Shown: one piece after another, positions 56,417 to 64,000 of the stretch | Layout: each line of letters opens with the position of its first letter | Numbering within the stretch: the stretch's first letter is position 1 | Assembly: GCA_034522055.1 (NCBI GenBank) | Contig: JAXHLS010000002.1 | Location: 1,984,001 to 2,048,000 of the forward strand | DNA: 64,000 nucleotides | Direction: 5' to 3' | Origin: Gammaproteobacteria bacterium | GTDB taxonomy: Bacteria > Pseudomonadota > Gammaproteobacteria > JAABTG01 | The notes under the pieces: model-generated | What the model was told of the DNA's origin: nothing | Databases searched by the model: none | Seen by the model: the letters and a program-made list of their open reading frames with translations, nothing else | Translations under genes and position numbers: made by a program

Positions 56417-57286
56417 ATGATGCACAGATATGGTTCGGGGATCTTCGGTGCGGCGCTGTTGTGGTTGGCGGCAGGTGCCGTGGCGGCGGCGGACACCTTT
56501 GTCTTCACGGCCATTCCGGACCAGGACGAGTCGCGGCTGCGGGAGCGCTTCGAGCAAGTGGCGGAGTATCTCGAGGAACGGCTGGACGTGGAGGTGCGCT
56601 ACGTACCGGTGAAGTCCTATGCCGCCGCGGTCACCGCCTTTCGCAACGACCAGGTGCAGCTCGCCTGGTTCGGCGGTCTGTCGGGGGTCCGTGCCCGCCA
56701 GAGCGTCCCCGGCTCCGAGGCCATCGCCCAGGGGGTGGAGGACCAGGCCTTCGTCACCTATTTCATCGCCAACACCGCCACGGGCCTTGCCTACGGTCAG
56801 GACTTTCCAAAGGACATCTCGGGCCTGACCTTCACCTTCGGCTCCAAGGGCTCCACCTCCGGACGGCTGATGCCCGAATACTACATTCGGGAGGCCTTCG
56901 GCGCGGCGCCCCAGGAGGTCTTCGCGCGGGTGGGCTTCAGTGGCGACCACTCCCGCACTATCGCCCTGGTGCAGTCCGGCGCCTTCCAGGTCGGCGCCCT
57001 GAACTTCAAGGTGTGGGAGAAGGAAAGCGCGCTGGGGCGTATCGACCCCGCCAAGGTGAGCGTGATCTGGCAGACGCCCGCCTACCCGGACTACCAGTGG
57101 AGCATCCGCGGCGACGTGGACGAGCGCTTCGGTGCCGGCTTCGCCGAGGGCGTGCGCGAGGCCCTGCTGGCAATCCGTGAGCCCGGGCTGTTGGAATCCT
57201 TTCCCCGCAGCGGCTTCATTCCGGCCGGGAACGCCGATTACGAGCCCATCGAGAGGACCGCGAAGGACATCGGTCTGATCGATTGA
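56417..57286 (+). CDS. PhnD-like ABC substrate-binding protein (putative selenate/oxyanion)
   Basis: A 289-residue periplasmic binding protein: signal peptide (FGAALLWLAAGAVAAADT) and the PhnD-type signature RFEQVAEYLEERLDVEVRYV, AVTAFRNDQVQLAWFGGLSG and TFGSKGSTSGRLMPEYYIRE. The SGRLMPEYY region and FGGLSGVRAR are found in the subgroup annotated as putative selenate transporters near selenium genes rather than classic phosphonate-binding proteins; no sel or phn enzyme genes are here, so the substrate is uncertain (oxyanion of S, Se or P). A tandem ATG gives 56420 as an alternative start. First gene of a three-gene operon. Confidence 0.82.
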   Translation: MMHRYGSGIFGAALLWLAAGAVAAADTFVFTAIPDQDESRLRERFEQVAEYLEERLDVEVRYVPVKSYAAAVTAFRNDQVQLAWFGGLSGVRARQSVPGSEAIAQGVEDQAFVTYFIANTATGLAYGQDFPKDISGLTFTFGSKGSTSGRLMPEYYIREAFGAAPQEVFARVGFSGDHSRTIALVQSGAFQVGALNFKVWEKESALGRIDPAKVSVIWQTPAYPDYQWSIRGDVDERFGAGFAEGVREALLAIREPGLLESFPRSGFIPAGNADYEPIERTAKDIGLID

Positions 57287-57942
57287 GCCCGCGCTTCGAG
57301 CTGCGCGGGGCCAGCGTCCATTACCAGGGCAGCCCCGCCCTCCAGGACATCACCCTCTCCATCGAGCCGGGTGAGCGGATCGCCCTGGTGGGGCGCAGCG
57401 GCGCCGGCAAGTCCACCCTGCTGCGCCTGCTCTATGAAACGGCCCGGGCCGACACGGCCCTGGTGGCCCAGGACCTCGCCCTGGTGCGCACCCTGTCCGT
57501 ATTTCACAACGTCTACATGGCGCGGCTGCGCCACCACGGCGCCTTCTACAACCTGGTGAACCTGCTACGCCCCATGGCCGGGGAGGTGGCGTCGGTGCGT
57601 CCCGTGCTGCGGCGCCTCGACCTCGAGGACAAGCTCTTCGAGCCGGCGGGGCAGTTGTCGGGTGGCCAGCAGCAGCGCACGGCCGTCGCCCGCGCCCTTC
57701 ACCAGGGCAGTCCCGTGGTGATGGCGGACGAGCCGGTTTCCGCGGTGGACGAGCACCAGTCGAGACGGGTCCTGGACGCCATCGTCGAGGCCAGCCAGAC
57801 CGTGGTGCTGGCCATGCATGACATCACCCTGGCCCTGGCCTATGCCGAGCGCATCATCGGCCTGGAGGCCGGCCGCATCACCCTGGACCAGCCCACGGCG
57901 GGCATGAGGCCCTCGGACCTCGATGGCCTCTACGGCTCCTGA
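57283..57942 (+). CDS. PhnC-like ABC transporter ATPase
   Basis: A 219-residue ATPase: Walker A GRSGAGKST, signature QLSGGQQQRTAVARAL, Walker B VVMADEPVSAVD and switch His in LAMHDITLALAYAER. The region TLSVFHNVYMARLRHHGAFY is typical of the PhnC type. The start is a TTG that overlaps the upstream stop (TTGA). It overlaps the permease gene by 20 bp. Confidence 0.88.
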   Translation: MSPRFELRGASVHYQGSPALQDITLSIEPGERIALVGRSGAGKSTLLRLLYETARADTALVAQDLALVRTLSVFHNVYMARLRHHGAFYNLVNLLRPMAGEVASVRPVLRRLDLEDKLFEPAGQLSGGQQQRTAVARALHQGSPVVMADEPVSAVDEHQSRRVLDAIVEASQTVVLAMHDITLALAYAERIIGLEAGRITLDQPTAGMRPSDLDGLYGS

Positions 57943-59446
57943 GGAGGGCGCGCCGCTCCGCTCGCCGCCGTCGCCGGTGCGCCGCGCCAGCGTGGTGTTC
58001 CTGGTCATCGGCCTCGCCTGCCTGGCGGTGGCCGACATCGAGGTCTCGACCCTCGACCCCTGGACCGAGCTGGGGCGCCTGGCCTGGGGTTTCGTCACCC
58101 CCGATTTCACCGCCACCGAGTACCTGTTCGAGGCCCTGCTCTACACCGTCGCCTTCGCCCTGCTCGGCGTGGTCCTGGGCAACTTTCTGGGCTTCCTGCT
58201 GGCCCTGGTGTTCGACTGGCGCGTGGTGCGGGTGGGGTGTGCCTTCGTGCGTGCCGTGCACGAGCTGTTCTGGGCCCTGATCTTCCTGCAGGTCTTCGGC
58301 CTCACGCCGTGGACCGGGGTGCTGGCCATCGCCATCCCCTACGCCGGCATCATCGCCAAGGTCTACGCCGAGATCCTGGAGGAGGCGGACCCGGCGCCCG
58401 CGCGCCAGCTGCCCACGGGCACCGGCAGGGTGTCCACCTTCCTCTACGCCCGCATGCCCGACGTGTTGGTGCATTTTCGCACCTACAGCCTGTACCGCCT
58501 GGAATGCGGCCTGCGCTCAAGTGCCGTGCTCGGCTTCGTCGGCCTGCCCACCCTGGGTTTCCATCTGGAGTCGGCCTTCTCCCAGGGGCATTACTCCGAG
58601 GTGGCGGCCCTGCTGATGCTGTTCTGGCTCATCATCGCCACCATCCGGCAATGGCTGCGGCGGCGCCTGCTGCCGATCTACCTGGTGGCGGCGGTGTGGG
58701 TGCTGCCCGAGGGCATGCCCATCTCCATGGCCGGCCTGTGGCGCTTCCTCTCCCACGACATCGTGCCCCATCCCCTGCGCATCGCGGAGCAGTTGGACGC
58801 CCAGGTGCTGGGAGAGACCTGGCACTGGTTTGCCAATCTGGTCATGAGCCAGGCCCTGCCGGGGATCGTCAACACCGTGGTCCTCACCATGGTGGCCCTG
58901 GTGGCTACCGGGCTCTTGACCCTGGCCCTCTTTCCCCTGGTGTCGACGCGTTTCGGCGGGCCCTGGCGGCGGCGCGGTGGCCACCTGCTGCTGGTGGTCA
59001 TGCGCTCCACCCCCGAGTATGTGCTGGCCTACATCGGCCTGCAGCTGTGGGGGCCTTCCATGTTGCCGGCCATCATCGCCCTGTCCCTGCACAACGGCGC
59101 CATCATCGGCCATCTCATGGGCCGCTTCTCCAGCGCCCTGCCCGCCTTGCCGGGCCGGTTGCGGGTCTTCGACCGTTACTTCTACGAGGTGCTGCCCCAG
59201 GTCTACCGGCAGTTCCTCGCCTTCCTGTTCTACCGCTGGGAAGTGATCATGCGCGAGACCGCCATCCTCGGCATGCTCGGCATCTACACCCTGGGCTTCT
59301 ACGTGGACAGCGCCTTCGCCGATCTGCGTTTCGACCGGGCCCTGGTGCTGATCCTCATCACCGCTCTGCTCAACATCGCCGTGGACGTCATCTCCCGCCG
59401 GGTGCGGGCACGGCTGCGGCTGCGGACATCTTTCGACGCCGCCTGA
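57923..59446 (+). CDS. PhnE-like ABC permease with two fused permease domains
   Basis: A 507-residue membrane protein with about twelve hydrophobic segments. Two copies of the BPD_transp_1 domain are seen: the first around IPYAGIIAKVYAEILEEADP and RLECGLRSSAVLGFVGLPTL, the second around ALSLHNGAIIGHLMGRFSSA and RWEVIMRETAILGMLGIYTL. Each has the EAA-like loop with conserved R-x-x-A-I/V-L-G. PhnE is usually a single-domain protein acting as a dimer; fused permeases occur in the selenate-type subgroup. C-terminus is basic. Confidence 0.87.
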   Translation: MASTAPEEGAPLRSPPSPVRRASVVFLVIGLACLAVADIEVSTLDPWTELGRLAWGFVTPDFTATEYLFEALLYTVAFALLGVVLGNFLGFLLALVFDWRVVRVGCAFVRAVHELFWALIFLQVFGLTPWTGVLAIAIPYAGIIAKVYAEILEEADPAPARQLPTGTGRVSTFLYARMPDVLVHFRTYSLYRLECGLRSSAVLGFVGLPTLGFHLESAFSQGHYSEVAALLMLFWLIIATIRQWLRRRLLPIYLVAAVWVLPEGMPISMAGLWRFLSHDIVPHPLRIAEQLDAQVLGETWHWFANLVMSQALPGIVNTVVLTMVALVATGLLTLALFPLVSTRFGGPWRRRGGHLLLVVMRSTPEYVLAYIGLQLWGPSMLPAIIALSLHNGAIIGHLMGRFSSALPALPGRLRVFDRYFYEVLPQVYRQFLAFLFYRWEVIMRETAILGMLGIYTLGFYVDSAFADLRFDRALVLILITALLNIAVDVISRRVRARLRLRTSFDAA

Positions 59447-59662
59447 TCCCATGGCGCTGATAAAGGCGAGATAGAGATGGAATATTCCGGCGCCGGCGCC
59501 GTCTGTTGAGGCTACGGTCCGCTCTGTTCTTCATGGCCTGTGACGCCCCTTGGGGGCGGTGGGCACGGGCTCATTTCCCCGCCGGCGTATTCGTGACCCG
59601 GGTGGAGAGGATCGGGCTGCTAATTCATTCACTCAACATTCATTCAACAGGGAGCCTCAGCC

Positions 59663-60016
59663 ATGAGCAAGCTCCTTCATACCATCGCCTTCGCGTCCAT
59701 CATCTCTCTAACGGCGGGGGCCCCGCTGGTGGCGGGTGCCCAGGATACTGCCGCCATCGACAGTGCCCTGGCGCAATGCAAGACGGCCTATGCCCGGGCC
59801 CGGGACCTCAAGATGTCTCAACAGGAGTCGGCCGAGGCCTATGAGCAGTACCGGACGGCCCTGCTGGATATCCTCGAGGAGCTGAACAAGACCCATAACG
59901 CGGCACCGGAAGAGACCATGTCCCGTGAGCAGCTTTCCCACAGCGTGCGGGTGATGGGCGAGGTGTTGCAGATGCTGGTGAATCCGCCGCCGACCCGGAG
60001 CGGCTATCTGTTCTGA
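59663..60016 (+). CDS. Small secreted protein of unknown function
   Basis: A 117-residue protein with a signal peptide (LLHTIAFASIISLTAGAPLV) followed by a helical domain (DSALAQCKTAYARARDLKMS, EAYEQYRTALLDILEELNKT). A single Cys is present in the mature region. Preceded by AGGGAGCC. No family recognised; the periplasmic location is inferred. It stands alone, 216 bp after the ABC operon. Confidence 0.65.
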   Translation: MSKLLHTIAFASIISLTAGAPLVAGAQDTAAIDSALAQCKTAYARARDLKMSQQESAEAYEQYRTALLDILEELNKTHNAAPEETMSREQLSHSVRVMGEVLQMLVNPPPTRSGYLF

Positions 60017-60246
60017 AGGCGAACCATCCCCGACTGACTTTCTCCACGGCCTGCCAAAACATATCGCGTAATTGCGGTACTTCCGGCCGTGGCGCATAGC
60101 GTCGGCGTGTTCCCGCCGCCCGTGGCATGAATCAAGCGGAGGACAGGGATATGAGGCGTTCCTTAACAGCGCCCTTTGCTCTTCCCAGCGCGGCAGGCCG
60201 CGTAAATTTGGGTAAACTGTCCTCTGATTCAATCCGAGGATAAACC

Positions 60247-60786
60247 ATGACGATGGAACAAAAGTGTGACTGGTGGCTAGCGTTGTTGCTGATGGCCACG
60301 GTCGTCTTCTGGGCGCCCCAAGGGGGAGCCGATGTCACGGTGCGTGGCCCGGAGGGCCGGCTGATCCTGTTACAAGACGACGGCACCTGGCGGTATCTGG
60401 AGGGCGAGGATGACACCCCTTCCGAGCATGTCCGGTTAATGGTGGAGCGGGTGCGCTCGGGCACCGACAGCTGCGTCATCGGGTTGCGCCTGTTCAACAA
60501 TCTCAACGCGCCGCTGCGCAGCCTGGTGCCGGAGTTCTCCGCCTACAAGGATGGTCAGGTCAAGATCGAAACGGTGTTCCAGTCCTTCTCCCGCATCAAA
60601 CCGACCCAGGACCAGTATCAGGAGATCCGTTTTACCGGTATCACCTGTGAAGAGATCGGGTATGTCCTCGTCCACGGCGCGGACCGCTGCAGCATGGGCG
60701 ACCTGAGCAAGTTCTCCTATAACAAGGGGGAATGCCTGGAGCGTATCGTCGTTCAGCCGAGTGACCTTATCCGTATCACCAAGTGA
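60247..60786 (+). CDS. Secreted protein with DUF3157-like N-terminal region
   Basis: A 179-residue protein with an N-terminal hydrophobic signal (WWLALLLMATVVFWAPQGGA). The following VTVRGPEGRLILLQDDGTWR resembles the SH3-like module in DUF3157-type proteins; the C-terminal part has several Cys (TDSCVIGLRLFNNLNAPLRS; TGITCEEIGYVLVHGADRCS) that may form disulfides. The ATG is six bases after an ATAA stop and preceded by GAGG. Function unknown. Confidence 0.65.
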   Translation: MTMEQKCDWWLALLLMATVVFWAPQGGADVTVRGPEGRLILLQDDGTWRYLEGEDDTPSEHVRLMVERVRSGTDSCVIGLRLFNNLNAPLRSLVPEFSAYKDGQVKIETVFQSFSRIKPTQDQYQEIRFTGITCEEIGYVLVHGADRCSMGDLSKFSYNKGECLERIVVQPSDLIRITK

Positions 60787-60821
60787 ACTGGCGGGCAACG
60801 GGGATGGCCTGGGCCGGCGGC

Positions 60822-60929
60822 TATTTCACCACCAGCGTCCCCCTGAGCCGGCGCGGGTCCGAGGATGTGGGGCCGATGTCGAGCATCACCACGTCATCGT
60901 CGTAGCGACCCTTGGTGAACAAGAATTTC
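60822..60929 (-). pseudogene. Possible 3' remnant of an unidentified gene
   Basis: On the minus strand the frame RKFLFTKGRYDDDVVMLDIG, then PTSSDPRRLRGTLVVK ends in a stop. It is protein-like (acidic turn, alternating hydrophobics) but has no start, and upstream it merges into CGTCTTGGCGCGAGGAAA, which is low-information intergenic sequence. Probably a cut-off C-terminus; the family is not recognised. Confidence 0.35.
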
Positions 60930-60981
60930 CTCGCGCCAAGACGCCAGGAACGCCAAGGGATTGGGCCAAAGATTAGAGGGC

Positions 60982-61047
60982 ATGACGGAAGCCGCGATTG
61001 GCAGGCAGATCGTCGACACGGCGGTGCAAATTCATCAACTCGCTGGG
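60982..61047 (+). pseudogene. 5' remnant of a GxxExxY-family gene
   Basis: An ATG with an AGAGGG ribosome binding site starts MTEAAIGRQIVDTAVQIHQL, matching the N-terminal helix of GxxExxY proteins, which are about 125 residues. The match ends after about 20 residues, where sequence shared with the 51.6-kb repeat (GGGGTTCGCAAGCTC) begins. The frame stays open through repeat sequence but is meaningless. The gene was cut off by repeat-associated rearrangement. Confidence 0.55.
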
Positions 61048-61048
61048 G

Positions 61049-61287
61049 TTCGCAAGCTCACCCCAACCTTGTATACCCAACCACCGCCTGCTCCTTTGGC
61101 GCGGATGTCGGGATTCATCCCGACATCCGATCCCGCCCCATGCACCCCGCGCCGGGTAGGAAACCCCACCGGCGGACTGTCGGGCTGAAGCCCGACCTAC
61201 AGCCCGACCCACAGATGCACCATGACTGGCTGTTCCGGCAGCACGGATGTAGGTCGGGATTCATCCCGACATCCGGCCTTCTGATTC
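61049..61287. repeat. Cluster of short palindromic repeats (locus 3)
   Basis: Contains GTCGGGATTCATCCCGAC at 61107-61124 and 61253-61270 and GTCGGGCTGAAGCCCGAC at 61179-61196, in the same order as locus 1, and CCTTTGGCGCGGATGTCGGG in common with it. It separates the GxxExxY remnant from the group II intron. Between 60787 and 61812 no intact gene exists: only remnants, these repeats and the intron's 5' half. Confidence 0.85.
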
Positions 61288-61812
61288 TGCTGCCGAGTTG
61301 AAAAGTGAGCTGTCCGTATGCCGTAACAGGCTGATTAACTAGCGGGTTAGAGTCCCGCCAAAGGAGTTGCTCGTACACCTTTGTAGTGTCGCGGAGCGGC
61401 GTCCGGGTAACCGGGGGTCGTAAGTTACGTAGATGCAAAACCGCAGGCCGCAGCGCAAGCGAACCGAGATGTAGCCTCGTGAACAAAGTGAAGATGCCGA
61501 CCCGGTGGACAGTCGGGGAAGGCCGCTGTTGGTGGGAGGAGACGACGAGAGCGTCCCGCTGAGTCTTCCGGGGTAGTACGGGTGGCATGTGGTGGAAGTT
61601 GATTGGTCCCAGTGCGGGAGGCCCGCGGCGGTGGCAGGTGAGAACTGCCGACGGTGGCGTATAAGGCCAGTCCGAAGTCGTCATCGACCGTCGTGGGAGT
61701 CGGAGGGGTTCATAGTACCGATTGAGGGTCTGGGACAACATAACCCGACCTGAGGGAAGGGACCCTACTTTGTGCACGCAACCGAAACGCAGAGGGTCAG
61801 GAGATTGCGGCG

Positions 61813-63147
61813 ATGTCGCTAACAACTCCGGAAAAGATCAGGACGCTGCAGAGGAAGCTCTACGTCAAGGCCAAGCAAGAGCCGGCGTTTCGCTTCTACG
61901 CCTTGTATGACGAGGTCTATCGGGCAGACACTCTCGGTCACGCCTATGATCGTGTCAGGTCCAATCGGGGCGCGCCAGGAATCGATGGTGTGACCTGTGA
62001 GGCCATCGAGGCGGGGGTCGGAAGAGACGCCTACTTGGCGGAATTGCAACGGGAACTGGAGCAGAAGACGTACGGCGCGGACGGCGTGCGTCGGGTCTGG
62101 ATACCCAAGCCGGATGGCAGTGAGCGCCCATTGGGGATCCCCACAATCCGGGATCGGATCGTACAGATGGCGCTCAAGCTGGTGGTGGAGCCGATCTTCG
62201 AGGCTGATTTCTGCGAGCACTCCTATGGATTTCGCCCGCAGCGCTCGGCCCATGATGCGGTGAAGGCCGTCACCGACGGTCTGTTTCAGGGAAAGACCCA
62301 AATCATCGATGCGGATCTATCGAAGTATTTCGATACGATCCCGCACGCCAAGCTCATGGCCGTGGTTGCCGAGCGCCTTGCCGATGGGGGCGTCCTCGCC
62401 CTCATTCAGCAATGGCTCAAGGCCCCGGTCATCGAAGAGGATGGGCGAGGCAAGCAACGCCCGAGTGGCGGTAAAGGGAATCGGAAAGGGACGCCGCAAG
62501 GCGGGGTTGTTTCCCCGCTGCTGGCCAATCTTTATCTACATCTGCTGGACCGGATTTGGGAACGGCACGACTTGGAACGGCGGTTAGGGGCGCGCCTCGT
62601 GCGTTACGCTGACGATGCCGTGATTCTGTGTCGTGGGGACACCGCGCCGGCCATGGCGGTGCTTGAGACGGTGCTGACACGCCTGGAGTTGACGCTCAAC
62701 CGGGAGAAAACCCACGTGGTCGATGCCCGCCGACAGGCGTTCGACTTTCTTGGCTTCAGCATCAAATGGGCACGCAGCCGACGAACCGGCAACGGCTACC
62801 CTCACGTTGAGCCGAGCCGCCGCGCCGAACGAAGGATCAAGGCGCGCATCAAGGAACTCACCGCGCGGCGCCGCACCCCGGTGCCGATGCCGCGTATGAT
62901 CACGGAAGTCAACCAAGTGCTACGCGGCTGGTCGGGCTACTTCCACCACGGCAACTGCACCAAGGCTTTCGGACGCGTCCGGTGGTTCACTGAGGAACGC
63001 GTGCGTACCCAACTGCGGCGGCGTCACAAAGTGCGCACTCGCACGCGCGGTTACGAACGCTTTCCCTACGCCCACCTCCACGACGCCCTTGGATTACTCA
63101 AGCTATCCCACAAAGCAGGCTGGCGCTCAGCGCATGCCTTGGCGTGA
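61813..63147 (+). CDS. ltrA: Group II intron reverse transcriptase/maturase
   Basis: A 444-residue intron-encoded protein. Reverse transcriptase blocks: GAPGIDGVTCEAI, PLGIPTIRDRIVQMALKLVV, SYGFRPQRSAHDAVKAV, DADLSKYFDTIPH, GTPQGGVVSPLLANLYLH and active-site RYADDAVILCRG (YADD at 265-268). The maturase X/GIIM part follows (FDFLGFSIKWARSR; VNQVLRGWSGYFHHGN). There is no HNH endonuclease domain at the C-terminus, so mobility would rely on nicked or single-stranded targets. The ORF is full length and intact. Confidence 0.94.
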   Translation: MSLTTPEKIRTLQRKLYVKAKQEPAFRFYALYDEVYRADTLGHAYDRVRSNRGAPGIDGVTCEAIEAGVGRDAYLAELQRELEQKTYGADGVRRVWIPKPDGSERPLGIPTIRDRIVQMALKLVVEPIFEADFCEHSYGFRPQRSAHDAVKAVTDGLFQGKTQIIDADLSKYFDTIPHAKLMAVVAERLADGGVLALIQQWLKAPVIEEDGRGKQRPSGGKGNRKGTPQGGVVSPLLANLYLHLLDRIWERHDLERRLGARLVRYADDAVILCRGDTAPAMAVLETVLTRLELTLNREKTHVVDARRQAFDFLGFSIKWARSRRTGNGYPHVEPSRRAERRIKARIKELTARRRTPVPMPRMITEVNQVLRGWSGYFHHGNCTKAFGRVRWFTEERVRTQLRRRHKVRTRTRGYERFPYAHLHDALGLLKLSHKAGWRSAHALA

Positions 63148-63159
63148 AGCACATCGGAA

Positions 63160-63191
63160 AGCCGTGTACGGGAGAACCGTATGCACGGTTT
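63160..63191 (+). ncRNA. Group II intron domain V
   Basis: AGCCGTGTACGG and CCGTATGCACGGTT form the expected long hairpin with a GAGA-type loop and bulge, and it begins with the AGC catalytic triad at 63160-63162. It lies 12 bases after the maturase stop. Its intactness suggests that the intron can still splice. Confidence 0.85.
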
Positions 63192-63338
63192 GATGAGGGA
63201 GGGCTGGCCTTGGTGGCTACGGCCCGGCTATTTAGGCACCGCCAAACGAAAGGGGCGGGAACCGCTAAGCCGGACCTACGGGCGTTAGGGCCTGCTCTCT
63301 ACTCTACCCCTTCCTGTCCCCTTCCTGTCCCGGTACGT

Positions 63339-63668
63339 CTAGTCCCGGGGCGGATTCTCTTGCCCGGGACGCGGTGCCAGGGAGGGCAGTTCCAGGTGCA
63401 GGGCGGCCTTGGCGAGGAGGTGGGCGCTCACCGGGGCGGTGATGAACAGGAACAGGGTCACCAGGACCTCGTGGAGGCTGGGCTCGCCCTGGAGGCGGCT
63501 GAAGTAGATCGTCGAGGCGATGAGGATGGAGCCGACGCCCAGGGTGGTGGCCTTGGTGGGGCCGTGGAGCCGGGTGTAGAAGTCCTTGAGGCGGGCGAGG
63601 CCGAGGGAGCCGATGAAGGTGAAGGCGCCGCCGGCGACGATGAGAAAGGCGAGGAAGAATTCCAGCAT
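63339..63668 (-). CDS. mnhG: Na+/H+ antiporter subunit G (MnhG/MrpG)
   Basis: A 109-residue membrane protein with three transmembrane helices: LEFFLAFLIVAGGAFTFIGS, then LGLARLKDFYTRLHGPTKAT (the hallmark of the family) and LVTLFLFITAPVSAHLLAKA. It is part of the multi-subunit Mrp/Mnh cation-proton antiporter. The start at 63668 follows the mnhF stop by five bases; the frame extending upstream belongs to shadow sequence. Confidence 0.92.
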   Translation of the reverse strand: MLEFFLAFLIVAGGAFTFIGSLGLARLKDFYTRLHGPTKATTLGVGSILIASTIYFSRLQGEPSLHEVLVTLFLFITAPVSAHLLAKAALHLELPSLAPRPGQENPPRD

Positions 63669-63673
63669 GTTGG

Positions 63674-63943
63674 CTACTCGATGATGTCCCCGCGCAGCAG
63701 GAACTTGCACAGGGCCACGGTGCCTACGAAGCCCATGAGGGCGATGAGCAGGGCGGCCTCGAAATAGATGTTGCTGCCCAGGTGGATGCCCAGCAGCACC
63801 AGCAGGGCGATGGTGTTCACGTACAGGGTATCGAGCGCGAGGATGCGGTCCGGCGCGCTGGGGCCCCGCAGCAGGCGCCACAGATTGAGGGCCACGGCCA
63901 GGCCCACCAGGGTGAAGGCGATGACGAGGGCGGTCTCGATCAT
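63674..63943 (-). CDS. mnhF: Na+/H+ antiporter subunit F (MnhF/MrpF)
   Basis: An 89-residue, three-helix subunit: LVIAFTLVGLAVALNLWRLL, GPSAPDRILALDTLYVNTIA and ALLIALMGFVGTVALCKFLL, with the family motif GPxxxDRxLALD. The start overlaps the mnhE stop by four bases (ATGA). Supports pH and Na+ homeostasis, in line with a halo- or alkaliphilic lifestyle. Confidence 0.92.
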   Translation of the reverse strand: MIETALVIAFTLVGLAVALNLWRLLRGPSAPDRILALDTLYVNTIALLVLLGIHLGSNIYFEAALLIALMGFVGTVALCKFLLRGDIIE

Positions 63944-64000
63944 GGCTCGAAGATCTCCTTGAGGGGGGCCTCATAGCGGGACTTGATATGGCGGGCCAGG
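63940..64000 (-). CDS. mnhE: Na+/H+ antiporter subunit E (MnhE), 3' end only
   Basis: Only the last 19 codons are in the window: LARHIKSRYEAPLKEIFEP then stop. The RYE-P-LKEIFEP tail and the four-base overlap with mnhF identify it as the end of mnhE by operon context; the rest lies to the right of the window. Confidence 0.75.
   Translation of the reverse strand, partial: LARHIKSRYEAPLKEIFEP

Larger units (their letters stand above)
61307..63307 (+). mobile_element. Group II intron with maturase
   Basis: A self-splicing retroelement. The maturase frame (61813-63147) is preceded by about 500 bp of structured, stop-rich sequence that fits domains I-III (for example GGTCGTAAGTTACGTAGATGC around 61427-61447, and GGGAAGGGACCCTA just before the ORF) and followed by a clear domain V at 63160-63191 and a domain VI-like stem to CTCTACTCTAC. 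Boundaries are approximate: 5' end near GTGAGCTGTCCG at 61307, 3' end at about 63307. The part between domain V and the 3' end is about 115 bp, longer than usual. It sits in an intergenic region rather than inside a gene. Confidence 0.85.

Overview
The window is a stretch of gammaproteobacterial chromosome with high GC content. Gene order points to a sulfur-oxidising, Chromatiales/Ectothiorhodospiraceae-like bacterium. Several blocks keep the Pseudomonas/Chromatiales order: rpmG-rpmB-radC opposite coaBC-dut-algC-argB-slmA; DUF4426...yggU-yggT-proC-yggS opposite pilT-pilU; pyrC'-pyrB-pyrR-ruvX-algH-tonB with gshB nearby. A sulfur oxygenase reductase gene (sor, 55111-56046) with all catalytic residues supports a sulfur-based lifestyle. 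The taxonomic inference rests on synteny and protein motifs only; no search was run.

Layout. 1-8.4 kb: end-truncated response regulator, a GldA/F/G-type ABC export cluster with DUF4340, a lone hydantoinase A, an EAL-HDOD protein and a NUDIX hydrolase. 8.5-9.7 kb: fatty acid desaturase. 10-15.6 kb: a seven-gene minus-strand zinc operon (znuA-znuC-znuB-zur-ABC ATPase-FtsX permease-DUF3299) with a Zur-box-like palindrome upstream and a 199-bp repeat inserted between box and gene. 15.9-24 kb: ribosomal proteins, radC, CoA/dUTP/sugar-phosphate/arginine genes, slmA. 24-31.2 kb: pyrE, xthA, DUF4426, a conserved unknown, yggU-yggT-proC-yggS. 31.3-35 kb: three tandem PilT/PilU-type retraction ATPases. 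35-37.4 kb: small DUF proteins, a diguanylate cyclase. 37.4-45.6 kb: pyrimidine operon with a catalytically dead dihydroorotase, then ruvX, algH, tonB, apbE, gshB and a thioredoxin-fold protein. 45.8-51.4 kb: hemCD, a PTS phosphorelay lacking EIIB/EIIC, mgtE. 51.4-56.4 kb: an eroded region in which intact tal, zwf and sor are interleaved with truncated glk, gnd-like and metallo-beta-lactamase-fold gene remnants. 56.4-59.4 kb: a PhnD/C/E-type ABC importer. 59.6-63.3 kb: two small secreted proteins, gene debris, palindromic repeats and a group II intron with its maturase. 63.3-64 kb: mnhG, mnhF and the end of mnhE.

Two dispersed repeat families stand out. One is a roughly 200-bp element with a 15-bp-stem hairpin, present three times (15.6, 26.4 and 27.6 kb). 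The other is a set of 18-bp palindromes built on GTCGGGATTCATCCCGAC and GTCGGGCTGAAGCCCGAC, clustered at 9.8, 51.7 and 61.1 kb. Gene debris lies beside several of these repeats. No tRNA, rRNA or CRISPR array was recognised.
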